A DNA stretch of 64,000 nt. Origin: Nostoc foliaceum FACHB-393 (lineage in GTDB: Bacteria > Cyanobacteriota > Cyanobacteriia > Cyanobacteriales > Nostocaceae). The DNA lies in contig NZ_JACJTD010000010.1 in NCBI RefSeq assembly GCF_014698505.1, positions 62,001 to 126,000 of the forward strand. The letters run 5' to 3'. How positions within the stretch are numbered: the first letter of the stretch is position 1; each line of letters starts with the position of its first letter. Under the pieces are notes generated by a model that saw only the letters and a program-made list of their open reading frames with translations, made no database searches and was not told the origin of the DNA. Below, piece after piece: positions 37,990 to 47,100 of this stretch. The translations under genes were made by a program, and so were the position numbers.

Positions 37990-38339
37990 ATTGCATTTAT
38001 CTGACTTGTAGAGAGACGCTATCAATTGCGTCTCTTGTGATTTATGTCAATAAGTAAAAACTCATGATGACTATTGATGAAACCAACAGTTAATTCATAG
38101 ATAAAAAGCAATACCTATTATTCATTTCTCAAATAATTAATTCTATAAGTTTTATTTAGAGGAATTATCTCAAATTTATTTAGATAAAGTGATTCCATTT
38201 GGACAAATATAACGGTAAGCTGTTTCTAAGAAAATTAAGCAAAGATAAATTTTTATTATCTGCGATTGCTGGGTTAACTGGGATCAACGCTAGTTGACTC
38301 AAAACCCGAAATTTTTAATGACAATATAGAGGTAAGTTG
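37990..38339. other. Intergenic region upstream of the CO2-uptake operon
   Basis: About 350 bp, AT-rich. Near 38008-38035 there is a hairpin-like GTAGAGAGACGCTATCAATT with a GCGTCTCT partner, related to the inverted repeat at 42609-42672. The remainder probably holds the ndhF promoter; no box is assigned. Confidence 0.45.
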
Positions 38340-40199
38340 ATGGCTCAGTTTCTACTAGAGACTGTTTGGCTAGTTCCGTGCTATGCCTTAATAGGTGGCT
38401 TGTTAGCCGTGCCTTGGTCACCAGGGATAATTCGGAAAACGGGGCCAAGACCGGCGGGTTATATAAACTTGGTGATGACGTTTTTGGCGTTTGTCCATTC
38501 TGTGATCGCCTTACAAGCAACTTGGAATCAGCCAGCCCAAGAAGTATTTATTCCTTGGTTATCTACGGCTGGTTTAGACCTAACCATTGCTTTAGAAATA
38601 TCCTCGGTGAGTGTCGGCGCTTTGGTTCTGATTACTGGCTTGAATTCGCTAGCACAGATTTATGCAATCGGCTACATGGAAATGGATTGGGGTTGGGGAC
38701 GCTTCTATTCCTTATTAGGATTATTTGAAGCAGGACTATGTGCCCTTGTTCTATGCAATAACTTGTTCTTCAGCTATGTAATATTGGAAGTCCTGACGCT
38801 GGGAACCTACCTACTAGTTGGCTTATGGTTTAGCCAGCCGTTAGTAGTCTCAGGTGCGAGAGATGCTTTCTTAACCAAGCGAGTGGGAGACTTATTCTTG
38901 CTGATGGGCGTGTTGGCATTATGGCCCCTCGCCGGAACTTGGAATTATCCAGAACTAGCCCAGTGGGCGGCTACTGCTAACGTCAACCCGACAACAATGG
39001 CACTCGTAGGTTTAGCCTTAATTGCCGGGCCGATGGGTAAATGTGCTCAGTTCCCCCTGCATTTGTGGTTGGATGAGGCAATGGAAGGCCCAGTTCCCAG
39101 TACGATTTTGCGGAACTCGGTAGTAGTTGCTAGTGGTGCATGGGTGCTGATTAAACTGCAACCTGTGTTAACCATCTCGCCCATAGTTTCCTCGGCGATG
39201 GTGACCATTGGAGTAGTGACAGCGGTGGGTGCTTCTTTAATTGCGATCGCTCAAATTGATCTTAAACGCTGCCAATCCTATTCTGTCAGCGCATACATGG
39301 GTTTAATATTCATCGCCGTGGGAGTGCAACAATACGAAGCGGCGTTGTTATTAGTACTCACCCATGCCATATCCGCAGCCCTGCTGGTGATGAGTACTGG
39401 CGGAATTATTTGGAATAGCATTACCCAAGACGTAACTCAATTAGGCGGATTGTGGACACGCCGCCCGATTTCAGCAATAGCCTTTATCATCGGGACTTTG
39501 GGATTAATTGGTTTTCCGCCCTTGGGTAGCTTTTGGGCACTGGTGAAACTAGCAGATGGGTTGTGGGAAACGCAACCTTGGTTAGTGGGAGTAGTGATAG
39601 CGGTAAATGCTTTGACAGCCGTGAGTTTAACCAGAGAATTCGCTTTAATTTTTGGCGGTAAAGCTACACAAATGAGTCAGCGATCGCCTGAAGCTCACTG
39701 GCCAATGATTCTGCCAATGATGATTTTACTTGGTGTCAGTCTACATCTTCCTTTAGTGTTGCAAAGCTTATCGCTTTTACCTGATTGGGCAACTCTAAAT
39801 AAAGATGTCGCACTACTTTTAATTTGGTCGAGTATTTTCGGTTGCAGCATCACTGGTGTGATTTATTTAGGCAACATTCCTAAACCAATTCGCCTCCCTT
39901 GGCAAGGTTTGCAGGACTTGTTTGCATACGACTTTTACACTCCCAAACTATATAAAATGACCATTATTTTTGGAGTTGCCAAAATTTCCCAACTTGCCGA
40001 TATGATTGACCGCTTTGTAGTTGATGGTATCGTTAATTTGGTTGGTTTATTTTCGCTATTGGGTGGCGAAAGTCTCAAATACAGCACCTCTGGACAAACC
40101 CAGTTTTATGCCTTTACCGTTCTTCTAGGAGTAGGCGTTTTAGGAATGTGGGTTGCTTGGCCATTTTGGGGAGTGCAGTTTTTAAATTTGATTTTCTAA
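38340..40199 (+). CDS. ndhF: NDH-1 subunit F, CO2-uptake type (NdhF3/NdhF4)
   Basis: The 619-aa protein is a proton-pumping NdhF/NuoL-family subunit with about 15 hydrophobic segments. Its N-terminus (PWSPGIIRKTGPRPAGYINL), IGYMEMDWGWGRFYSL, GPMGKCAQFPLHLWLDEAMEGP and TILRNSVVVASGAW match the specialised CO2-uptake forms, not respiratory NdhF1. These form NDH-1MS or MS' complexes in the thylakoid, where electron flow drives CO2 hydration. I cannot decide between F3 (low-CO2 inducible) and F4 (constitutive). ATG 38340 has a GAGG site nearby. It leads an operon with carbonic anhydrase, ndhD and a CO2 hydration gene. Confidence 0.92.
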   Translation: MAQFLLETVWLVPCYALIGGLLAVPWSPGIIRKTGPRPAGYINLVMTFLAFVHSVIALQATWNQPAQEVFIPWLSTAGLDLTIALEISSVSVGALVLITGLNSLAQIYAIGYMEMDWGWGRFYSLLGLFEAGLCALVLCNNLFFSYVILEVLTLGTYLLVGLWFSQPLVVSGARDAFLTKRVGDLFLLMGVLALWPLAGTWNYPELAQWAATANVNPTTMALVGLALIAGPMGKCAQFPLHLWLDEAMEGPVPSTILRNSVVVASGAWVLIKLQPVLTISPIVSSAMVTIGVVTAVGASLIAIAQIDLKRCQSYSVSAYMGLIFIAVGVQQYEAALLLVLTHAISAALLVMSTGGIIWNSITQDVTQLGGLWTRRPISAIAFIIGTLGLIGFPPLGSFWALVKLADGLWETQPWLVGVVIAVNALTAVSLTREFALIFGGKATQMSQRSPEAHWPMILPMMILLGVSLHLPLVLQSLSLLPDWATLNKDVALLLIWSSIFGCSITGVIYLGNIPKPIRLPWQGLQDLFAYDFYTPKLYKMTIIFGVAKISQLADMIDRFVVDGIVNLVGLFSLLGGESLKYSTSGQTQFYAFTVLLGVGVLGMWVAWPFWGVQFLNLIF

Positions 40200-40270
40200 A
40201 TCACTACACCCAGTTAATTCAATCACCGTTTTATTACAAACAGAAAGTTTAATATTGTGAGGAGAATTCC

Positions 40271-40984
40271 ATGAGCAGACTACATCCCCAGTTCAATCTT
40301 TCCAGAAGAAGTTTATTCAAGTTTGGTGCAGGTGCGATCGGTACAGGTGTATTGACAGCGGGACTTAGCTCAAACTTACTTGCAGCCGAAAAAACACCAG
40401 CAAAAGATGATATTACCCCCGATAAGGCACTGCAAGAGTTATTAGATGGAAATGACAGATTTGTCAAAGCAAAACGGCGCAATCCTAACCAAACACGTTC
40501 ACGTTTAGTCGAAGTTGCCAAAGGTCAAAAGCCATTTGCTTCTGTTCTCGGTTGTGCAGATTCACGAGTGCCTTCAGAGATTGTTTTTGACCAAGGACTT
40601 GGAGATTTATTTGTCTGCCGTGTAGCTGGTAATATTGCCACACCAGAAGAAATTGGTAGCTTAGAATTTGGCAGCTTAGTATTAGGTTCCAAAGTCATCA
40701 TGGTAGTGGGGCATGAAAAATGTGGTGCGGTAGATGCTGCAATCAAAGGCGCTCAAGTGCCAGGACAAATTGGAAGTTTGCTTCAAGCAATTAAACCAAG
40801 TGTAGAAAGCTCAAAAGGACAGCCAGGAGATAAGTTAGAAAACGCTTGTAAAGCAAATATTTTGGCACAAATTGAAAAATTGAAATCATCATCAGTTTTA
40901 TCTGAGTTAATCAAGGCAGAAAAGCTGAAAATAGTCGGTGGTTATTACGATTTAGATACTGGCAGGATCAGTCTAGTTAGTTAG
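40271..40984 (+). CDS. Tat-exported beta-carbonic anhydrase
   Basis: The 237-aa enzyme interconverts CO2 and bicarbonate. Zinc ligands and catalytic dyad are visible: Cys95 and Asp97-Arg99 in CADSR, His148 and Cys151 in VGHEKCGA. Residues 1-40 form a twin-arginine signal (SRRSLFKFGAGAIGTG, then an Ala-rich core and LLAAE), so the protein should be exported to the thylakoid lumen or periplasm. The start ATG 40271 follows a GAGGAGA site. It sits 71 bp after ndhF and 108 bp before ndhD in the CO2-uptake operon. A thylakoid carbonic anhydrase called EcaB is reported to interact with CupA and CupB in Synechocystis; this may be a functional equivalent. Confidence 0.92.
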   Translation: MSRLHPQFNLSRRSLFKFGAGAIGTGVLTAGLSSNLLAAEKTPAKDDITPDKALQELLDGNDRFVKAKRRNPNQTRSRLVEVAKGQKPFASVLGCADSRVPSEIVFDQGLGDLFVCRVAGNIATPEEIGSLEFGSLVLGSKVIMVVGHEKCGAVDAAIKGAQVPGQIGSLLQAIKPSVESSKGQPGDKLENACKANILAQIEKLKSSSVLSELIKAEKLKIVGGYYDLDTGRISLVS

Positions 40985-40992
40985 ATTTTTTA

Positions 40993-41027
40993 AATCTCGT
41001 TTCCAGGTGCAACCTGGAAACGAGATT
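40993..41027. repeat. 16-bp perfect palindrome with GCA loop
   Basis: AATCTCGTTTCCAGGT pairs exactly with ACCTGGAAACGAGATT. It lies just after the carbonic anhydrase stop, inside the operon, and belongs to the CGTTTCCAG palindrome family. It could stabilise or process the transcript; no T run follows, so it is not a clear terminator. Confidence 0.85.
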
Positions 41028-41092
41028 GCTCTGCTGCCACGAATTCATAGACATTTATAACAATTACCAATTTTCTAAAATCCCAAATTGCC

Positions 41093-42589
41093 ATGTTAAG
41101 TGTTTTGATTTGGCTGCCAATTTTAGCCGCCGCTCTCATAGCAATATTACCTGTAAGTTTTCCTAATTATCGCATTCGTGTAACAGCATTAATTTTTTCT
41201 GGGATAGTTCTATTTTGGAACCTTTTTATCCTGCTAAAATTTGATATCAGCAATCCAGGGATGCAATTTAAAGAGTATTTGCCCTGGAATGAAACTCTGG
41301 GATTAAGCTACCAATTAGGTGTTGATGGGCTTTCTATATTAATGTTGGTGTTAAATAGCCTGCTCACCTGGATTGCTATTTACAGCAGTAGTAAAGAAAC
41401 TGAGCGCCCCCGGCTGTTTTACTCCATGATTTTATTAGTTAGTGGAGGAGTTGCAGGCGCTTTTCTAGCAGAGAATTTACTACTATTCTTCCTATTCTAC
41501 GAACTAGAATTAATCCCCTTCTACTTACTAATTTCTATTTGGGGAGGGGAAAAACGAGGTTATGCTGGGATTAAATTCCTGATTTATACTGCTGTTTCAG
41601 GAGCATTCATTCTGGCGACATTTTTGGGTATGGTGTGGCTGAGTGGTTCTACCAATTTTGCTTTTGATGCAGTTTCGACAGAAAACCTGTCAACAGCAAA
41701 ACAAATCCTTTTACTAGCAGGGATAGTATTAGGTTTTGGCATTAAAATTCCCTTAGTTCCCTTCCATACTTGGCTACCGGATGCTTACGTTGAGGCTTCA
41801 GCACCAATTGCCATTCTTCTCGGTGGTGTGTTAGCAAAGCTGGGAACCTATGGACTGCTGCGGTTTGGGTTGGGGATGTTTCCCCATGCTTGGAGTATTA
41901 TTGCACCGACTTTGGCAATTTGGGGAGCAGTTAGCGCTATCTATGGAGCAGTAGTTGCGATCGCTCAAAAAGATATCAAGCGCATGGTAGCATACAGTTC
42001 CGTCGGTCACATGGGTTATATCGTGCTAGCTGGTGCTGCTAGTACTCCCTTAGCATTGGTGGGTGCAGTCGCCCAAATGTTTAGCCACGGTATCATCCTG
42101 GCGATTCTCTTCCACTTGGTGGGAGTCGTGGAAGCCAAAGTCGGTACACGCGAGTTAGATAAACTCAATGGTTTGATGAGTCCCATACGCGGTTTACCCC
42201 TAATTAGCGCCTTACTAGTTTTAAGTGGGATGGCTAGTGCTGGTATTCCCGGTTTAACAGGATTCATCGCTGAATTTATCGTCTTTCAAGGTAGTTTTTC
42301 TATCTTTCCCATTCCAACAATTTTGTGTGTAGTAGCTAGTGGATTAACCGCAGTTTATTTTGTCATCCTCCTCAACCGCACTTGTTTTGGCAAACTCGAT
42401 AACTTCGCCTACTATCCTAAAGTTCTTTGGGCTGAGAAAATACCAGCTTTAATTTTGGCAGCTTTTATAATCTTTTTGGGAGTACAACCCACTTGGTTAG
42501 TGCGTTGGAGTGAATCCACAACTACAACAATGGTGGCTGCAATTCCCTCCTTAGAAAAAACCGTAATCTCTGAAGTAGCGCTGAAATAG
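41093..42589 (+). CDS. ndhD: NDH-1 subunit D, CO2-uptake type (NdhD3/NdhD4)
   Basis: The 498-aa protein is a NuoM/NdhD antiporter-like subunit with about 14 hydrophobic segments. Motifs: YQLGVDGLSILMLVLN, FFLFYELELIPFYLL with the key Glu, IKIPLVPFHTWLPDAYVEA and KDIKRMVAYSSVGHMG. Its position beside CO2-type ndhF and a CO2 hydration gene places it in the NDH-1MS/MS' group. The start ATG 41093 begins directly with MLSVLIWLPIL. The 3' side carries a 64-bp inverted repeat before the next gene. Confidence 0.92.
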   Translation: MLSVLIWLPILAAALIAILPVSFPNYRIRVTALIFSGIVLFWNLFILLKFDISNPGMQFKEYLPWNETLGLSYQLGVDGLSILMLVLNSLLTWIAIYSSSKETERPRLFYSMILLVSGGVAGAFLAENLLLFFLFYELELIPFYLLISIWGGEKRGYAGIKFLIYTAVSGAFILATFLGMVWLSGSTNFAFDAVSTENLSTAKQILLLAGIVLGFGIKIPLVPFHTWLPDAYVEASAPIAILLGGVLAKLGTYGLLRFGLGMFPHAWSIIAPTLAIWGAVSAIYGAVVAIAQKDIKRMVAYSSVGHMGYIVLAGAASTPLALVGAVAQMFSHGIILAILFHLVGVVEAKVGTRELDKLNGLMSPIRGLPLISALLVLSGMASAGIPGLTGFIAEFIVFQGSFSIFPIPTILCVVASGLTAVYFVILLNRTCFGKLDNFAYYPKVLWAEKIPALILAAFIIFLGVQPTWLVRWSESTTTTMVAAIPSLEKTVISEVALK

Positions 42590-42608
42590 GAAATAAATCA
42601 AAACACTT

Positions 42609-42672
42609 GTAGAGACGGCGATTTATCGCGTCTCAAAACCTATCCCCCAGACGCGATAAATCGCGTCTCTAC
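42609..42672. repeat. Inverted repeat GTAGAGACG...CGTCTCTAC
   Basis: Arms 42609-42634 and 42649-42672 (GATTTATCGCGTCTC against GACGCGATAAATCGCGTCTC) are separated by about 14 bp. It lies between ndhD and the CO2 hydration gene. It resembles a small palindromic element found widely in Nostoc; a related hairpin lies near 38008. Confidence 0.85.
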
Positions 42673-42687
42673 CAATTTCTGATTACC

Positions 42688-43995
42688 ATGACAGCAATTA
42701 AAACAGCAATTAAATTACCTCCTTCTAAACACGAATTTGCTGAAGTAATTCATCGCCTAGAAGCAGGCGGTGCAATGTTACCCGATACTCCAGAAAATTT
42801 GATGCAAATCATCGGTTTATATAAAGCTTATGCTGTACCGATGGATTTCTACTGGCGTGACCTACTTTATATTGCCGAACGCGAATTCTTAAACCCGTTA
42901 CCCTTCTTCAAATACTTCTTACCCAAAGAGTATTTAGAACTGCATAATCATTATGCTGGCGATGATGCCGATTTGCGAATTTGGCGCGGCGAAGCTACTG
43001 CACATCCAGAACTTTTAGCATTTATTGAGAAAGGTGAAACTTTCAAAATGCCAAAGTTGTTGCATCACTTGTTTCACGATCGCATTAACATGGAATTTGC
43101 TGAAGCTTGTATGCGGGCGATGTTGTGGCATAGAGGGATGGGTGGACAATTTGACCCTTACCTAGATTCAGACGAATACAAAGCCAACGCCGACAGGGCA
43201 ATTAAAGCTTACTTCCAAGGGAACCCCGTCATGCTGGGGCTTTACAAGCTGTTCCCCGATATGTTTTTGGAACAGTGCCGCCAGATGTCATACTACGCCA
43301 ACCTGGGCTTATTCTGGGAAATCATGGCCCCGGTATTCTTTGAAATGTCCGATCGCTATGACGAAGGTACCATTAGTAGCGTCCCAGAGGCAATGAGTTT
43401 CTTAGTTAATGGTATATTTGCGATCGCAGGTCGTCCGATTTACCATCACGTTTATATTCGTGGTGAATGCTACGAAATTATCCCCAAATCCAAGGGTTTC
43501 ATGTGGCTTTATGAAGCAGCATTACCCTATGTAGAAGCAGTTTTCTACCGCACCGCACCCTTCCGGGGGACAAAATCTTATAATGCTCAAGCGCGTCAAG
43601 TACCGGCAGACCAGAAAGACTTTCACTATGGCATTCTTTACGCTGATGTATTCCCGGTAGGTACTGCTGGCATTCCCCCCACCTTATTAATGCAAGATAT
43701 GTTGCACTTTTTGCCACCATATCTTGTTGATTACTACAGCCAACATTGCCGCGGTGAAGAAGATATGTTGATTCAGTTGGGAGTGAGTTTTCAAAGGTCA
43801 ATGTACTGTGTAACTTCTGCGGTAATTCAAGCTTTGCGAACTGCTCTTTTATATCCTTTAGATGACCCAAATCCCAAGCATTTACAAGCCAATCGAGATT
43901 TCTTTGAAATGCAGCTAAATCGCTTTACTCGAAGTGACTACAATATTCGTGATGCTGCTCGTTTGGGCAGTATTCAAAAGCAAGATTATAGATAA
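42688..43995 (+). CDS. CO2 hydration protein (ChpX/ChpY, CupA/CupB family)
   Basis: The 435-aa protein matches the Cup/Chp family: HEFAEVIHRLEAGGAMLPDT, PMDFYWRDLLYIAE, LHNHYAGDDADLRIWRGEA, MLWHRGMGGQFDPYLDSDEY and GTAGIPPTLLMQDMLHFLPP. These proteins bind the peripheral face of NDH-1MS and act as a carbonic anhydrase-like vectorial hydratase, turning CO2 into bicarbonate with help from electron transport. Whether it is CupA or CupB cannot be settled here; no CupS-like gene follows. It is the last gene of the operon, followed by a strong terminator. Confidence 0.92.
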   Translation: MTAIKTAIKLPPSKHEFAEVIHRLEAGGAMLPDTPENLMQIIGLYKAYAVPMDFYWRDLLYIAEREFLNPLPFFKYFLPKEYLELHNHYAGDDADLRIWRGEATAHPELLAFIEKGETFKMPKLLHHLFHDRINMEFAEACMRAMLWHRGMGGQFDPYLDSDEYKANADRAIKAYFQGNPVMLGLYKLFPDMFLEQCRQMSYYANLGLFWEIMAPVFFEMSDRYDEGTISSVPEAMSFLVNGIFAIAGRPIYHHVYIRGECYEIIPKSKGFMWLYEAALPYVEAVFYRTAPFRGTKSYNAQARQVPADQKDFHYGILYADVFPVGTAGIPPTLLMQDMLHFLPPYLVDYYSQHCRGEEDMLIQLGVSFQRSMYCVTSAVIQALRTALLYPLDDPNPKHLQANRDFFEMQLNRFTRSDYNIRDAARLGSIQKQDYR

Positions 43996-44006
43996 GAGAT
44001 CCTCCC

Positions 44007-44035
44007 AACCCCCCTCTTTAAGGGGGGTTTTTTTT
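44007..44035 (+). terminator. Rho-independent terminator of the CO2-uptake operon
   Basis: AACCCCCCT, a short loop, AGGGGGGTT and a run of T make a textbook terminator 12 bp after the stop codon. Confidence 0.9.
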
Positions 44036-44101
44036 GTTGTAAGTAAATTAGACAATGTTGAAATTTTTTCAGTAAAAACACTACTATAGCCTTAATTCTT
44101 A

Positions 44102-47100
44102 TTAACTGGATAATACTCCTGTAAGACTCGTCAATTCCATAATTTTTTCAAATTGAAAATTCTGAGCAAAATTCTTGATAAAATTTCGTAGTCCTGCATT
44201 TTTTGAAGGGATTTGATCAATCAATTCTAAAATTAAGTCATCACTACATTGAGCTGCGGCAGTGTACACCTGTTTCACCCATTCCGGCGGCATTTCAGAC
44301 AATAGAGTCACTAAATCTGTAAGCGTCAACATTGGTTCTATTTCCTGATGTCTTGCATCTGCTATCTGATAGCTTTCTTCTTGAAAAATATATTGAACTT
44401 TTAAATATTCACTCAATTTTTCTAGTAATTGTTCCTCACGGAAGGGCTTGTTAATATAATCATCACAACCCGCTTTAATCATTGCCTCTCGTTGTTCCTC
44501 AAATGCGTTAGCGGTTAAGGCGATGATAATGGTCTTGCGATTTTGAATTGAAGCTTCTTCTCTAGCTTTAATAATTTTTGTGGCTTCATAGCCGTCCATA
44601 ATCGGCATCCACATATCCATTAAGATTAGGTGTGGTTGCCATGTCTGCCAAATTGCGATCGCTTCAGTGCCATTTGACGCTTCCCGGACTGTAAAGCCGA
44701 TAGATGCCAGAATTTTCACTGGCACTAAACGGCTGTCTGTGGAGTCATCAACCACCAAGATCCGGTATTCGGTTTGAGCGGGCGCTAAACTAATCACTTG
44801 GCGTCTAGTTTGCTTTATCTGGATTTCGCTAGCTGCGGCTAGACCAATTTGAATATCAAAAGCAAATTTACTTCCCTCGCCAATGGTGCTGGTGACGCTA
44901 ATATCTCCCCCCATTAGTTGCACGTATTTACGGCTAATTGCTAAACCTAGTCCCGTTCCCTGTTGCGATTTTCTTCCGGTTTCAGTTTGCCCAAAAGCTT
45001 CAAACAGTAAGTCAATTTCTTGTGGGGCAATACCACGACCGGTGTCTTGTACTTCGAAGAAAAGATGAGGGAGGTAAGGAAAATTTTGCTCCTTTATCTC
45101 CCCTTGTTCTCCTACTTCCCAGCCCCTAGTCCCCATTCCCGATTCTTCAGCCCCTAGACACACCCGCAGTATCACTCTTCCAGTATCGGTAAATTTGATT
45201 GCATTTCCCAAGAGGTTAAGCAACACTTGACGCAGTTTACTTTCGTCAGCTTGAACATACTGCGGGAGTTGAGATGTATATTCAAAAACCAATTCTAATC
45301 CTTTGGAGGTGGCGCGGAACCGCAACATCTCTTCGAGGTTTTCTAAGAGGCGAATTAAGTCAAAACTGTTGAGATTTAATGTTATTCTGCCGGCTTCGAT
45401 TTTAGACATTTCCAAAATGTCATTGATTAAGTTGAGGAGATGTTCGCCAGCACGATTGATGATTGCTAGGTTTTGCTGATGTTCAGTAGATAAAGCATGA
45501 TCGTGGCTCATGATTTGGGTAAAACCGAGGATAGCGTTGAGTGGAGTCCGTAGTTCGTGGCTCATGTTGGCAAGAAATTCGCTTTTGGCACGGTTGGCAG
45601 CATCAGCCGTAATCACAGCTTCTTGCAATGCTTGTGACTGCCTTTGAGTTTGCGCCAGCAATTGTGCCTGCTGTAAAGCAACACCCAATTGATTACCAAT
45701 TTGAACTACGATGTTGATTTCTCCTGGTTTCCATTGGCGGGGATCGGAATTTTGATAACTCGCTAATAATCCCCAAAGCTGACTACCATATAGAATGGGC
45801 ACAATAATGTAAGCTTTTGCCTGAAAGCGCTCTAAGAGGTTGATATAAGAACTATGAAACCCAGCGTTGTAAATATCTGGGACACAACGGAAACTTCCAC
45901 CTTGAGTGGCTTGCAGACAAGGATCTTCCACCTGGTTATCCGCGTTATCCAAAATTTTTGCTAGGCAATGACCATTTTGTAACACACCCTCTGTGAGATA
46001 AGGGTCATTGTTGTGTTCTTCTATTAGAGAAATCCAACCGTTACTCACCGATTCGGAGACAAATTCGCCACTCCATTGGGGATTGAAACGATAGACAACA
46101 ACCCGATCGCAGTTGAGCACTTGCCGTAATTCTTGAGTTGTAGCCGCAAATATAGTCTCTAAATCCAGTGTTTGGCGCATCCTTTGAATCACTTGGGCGA
46201 TCGCTTTTTCTCGTTCTACACTCTCACGTAAGGCTTCTTCTGCCAATTTTCTTTCGGTAATATCTGTAATTGTGCCGATGTAACCTTTAATTTCTCCATC
46301 ATCTCCAAATTCTGGCAAAGCTTGACAAATTACCCAGACAACTGTGTTATCTTCATGCAAAAATCGATGTTCGTATTTATACAGCTTTCTAGTAACTCTT
46401 GCTTGATTCCATGCCAAAAATAGCTGCTCGCGGTCGTCTGGATGTACGGCTTTTGACCAACCTTTTCCCAGAGACTCTTCTAAACTGCATCCAGTAATCT
46501 CACTCCAGCGTTGATTAAAATATAAGACATTGCCATCCACATCAGTATGAAATATACCAGCTGGTGAAGCTTCCGCTAGAAGTTTATATCGTTGCCGACC
46601 TGACTGCAAAGCTAATTCTGCTAATTTGCGATCGTTAATGTCTGCCCAATAACCAACGCATTCTATAGGGTTACCAGCTTCGTCACGAATTAACCTCATC
46701 TTTTCGTAAAACCAGTGATAAGTTCCGTCAGCGTGTAACCAGCGGTATTCGTAGGAGCTGTACTCTCGTTCAACAAGCTGGGAAAATTTCCCCGATATGA
46801 GTTCAATATCTTGTGGGTGGACGTGATGGAGCCAAAAACTTGAATTCTCGATAAATTCTTGCGCTTCGTACCCAACCATTGCTTTAACATTCTTACTAAT
46901 AAAAGTAGTGCTAAAATCTCCTGAGTTTTTTTTGCTGCTATAAATGACTACAGGGCTAGAAGTGAGTAGATATTGTAGGCGTTCGTTGGCTAAACGCAGT
47001 TCTTGTTCAACATGTTTGCGTTCGCGTAGCGCTGCTTGCAGTTCGCTAATTTCTACTAAAACTGTACCGACACCAGAGGGGTGATCGTCCTCACCAGGAA

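Noticed and set aside
38340-43995. Assigning NDH-1MS (F3/D3/CupA) or MS' (F4/D4/CupB)
   Set aside because: No residue I can read separates the two reliably, and cupS is absent; a phylogeny is needed.
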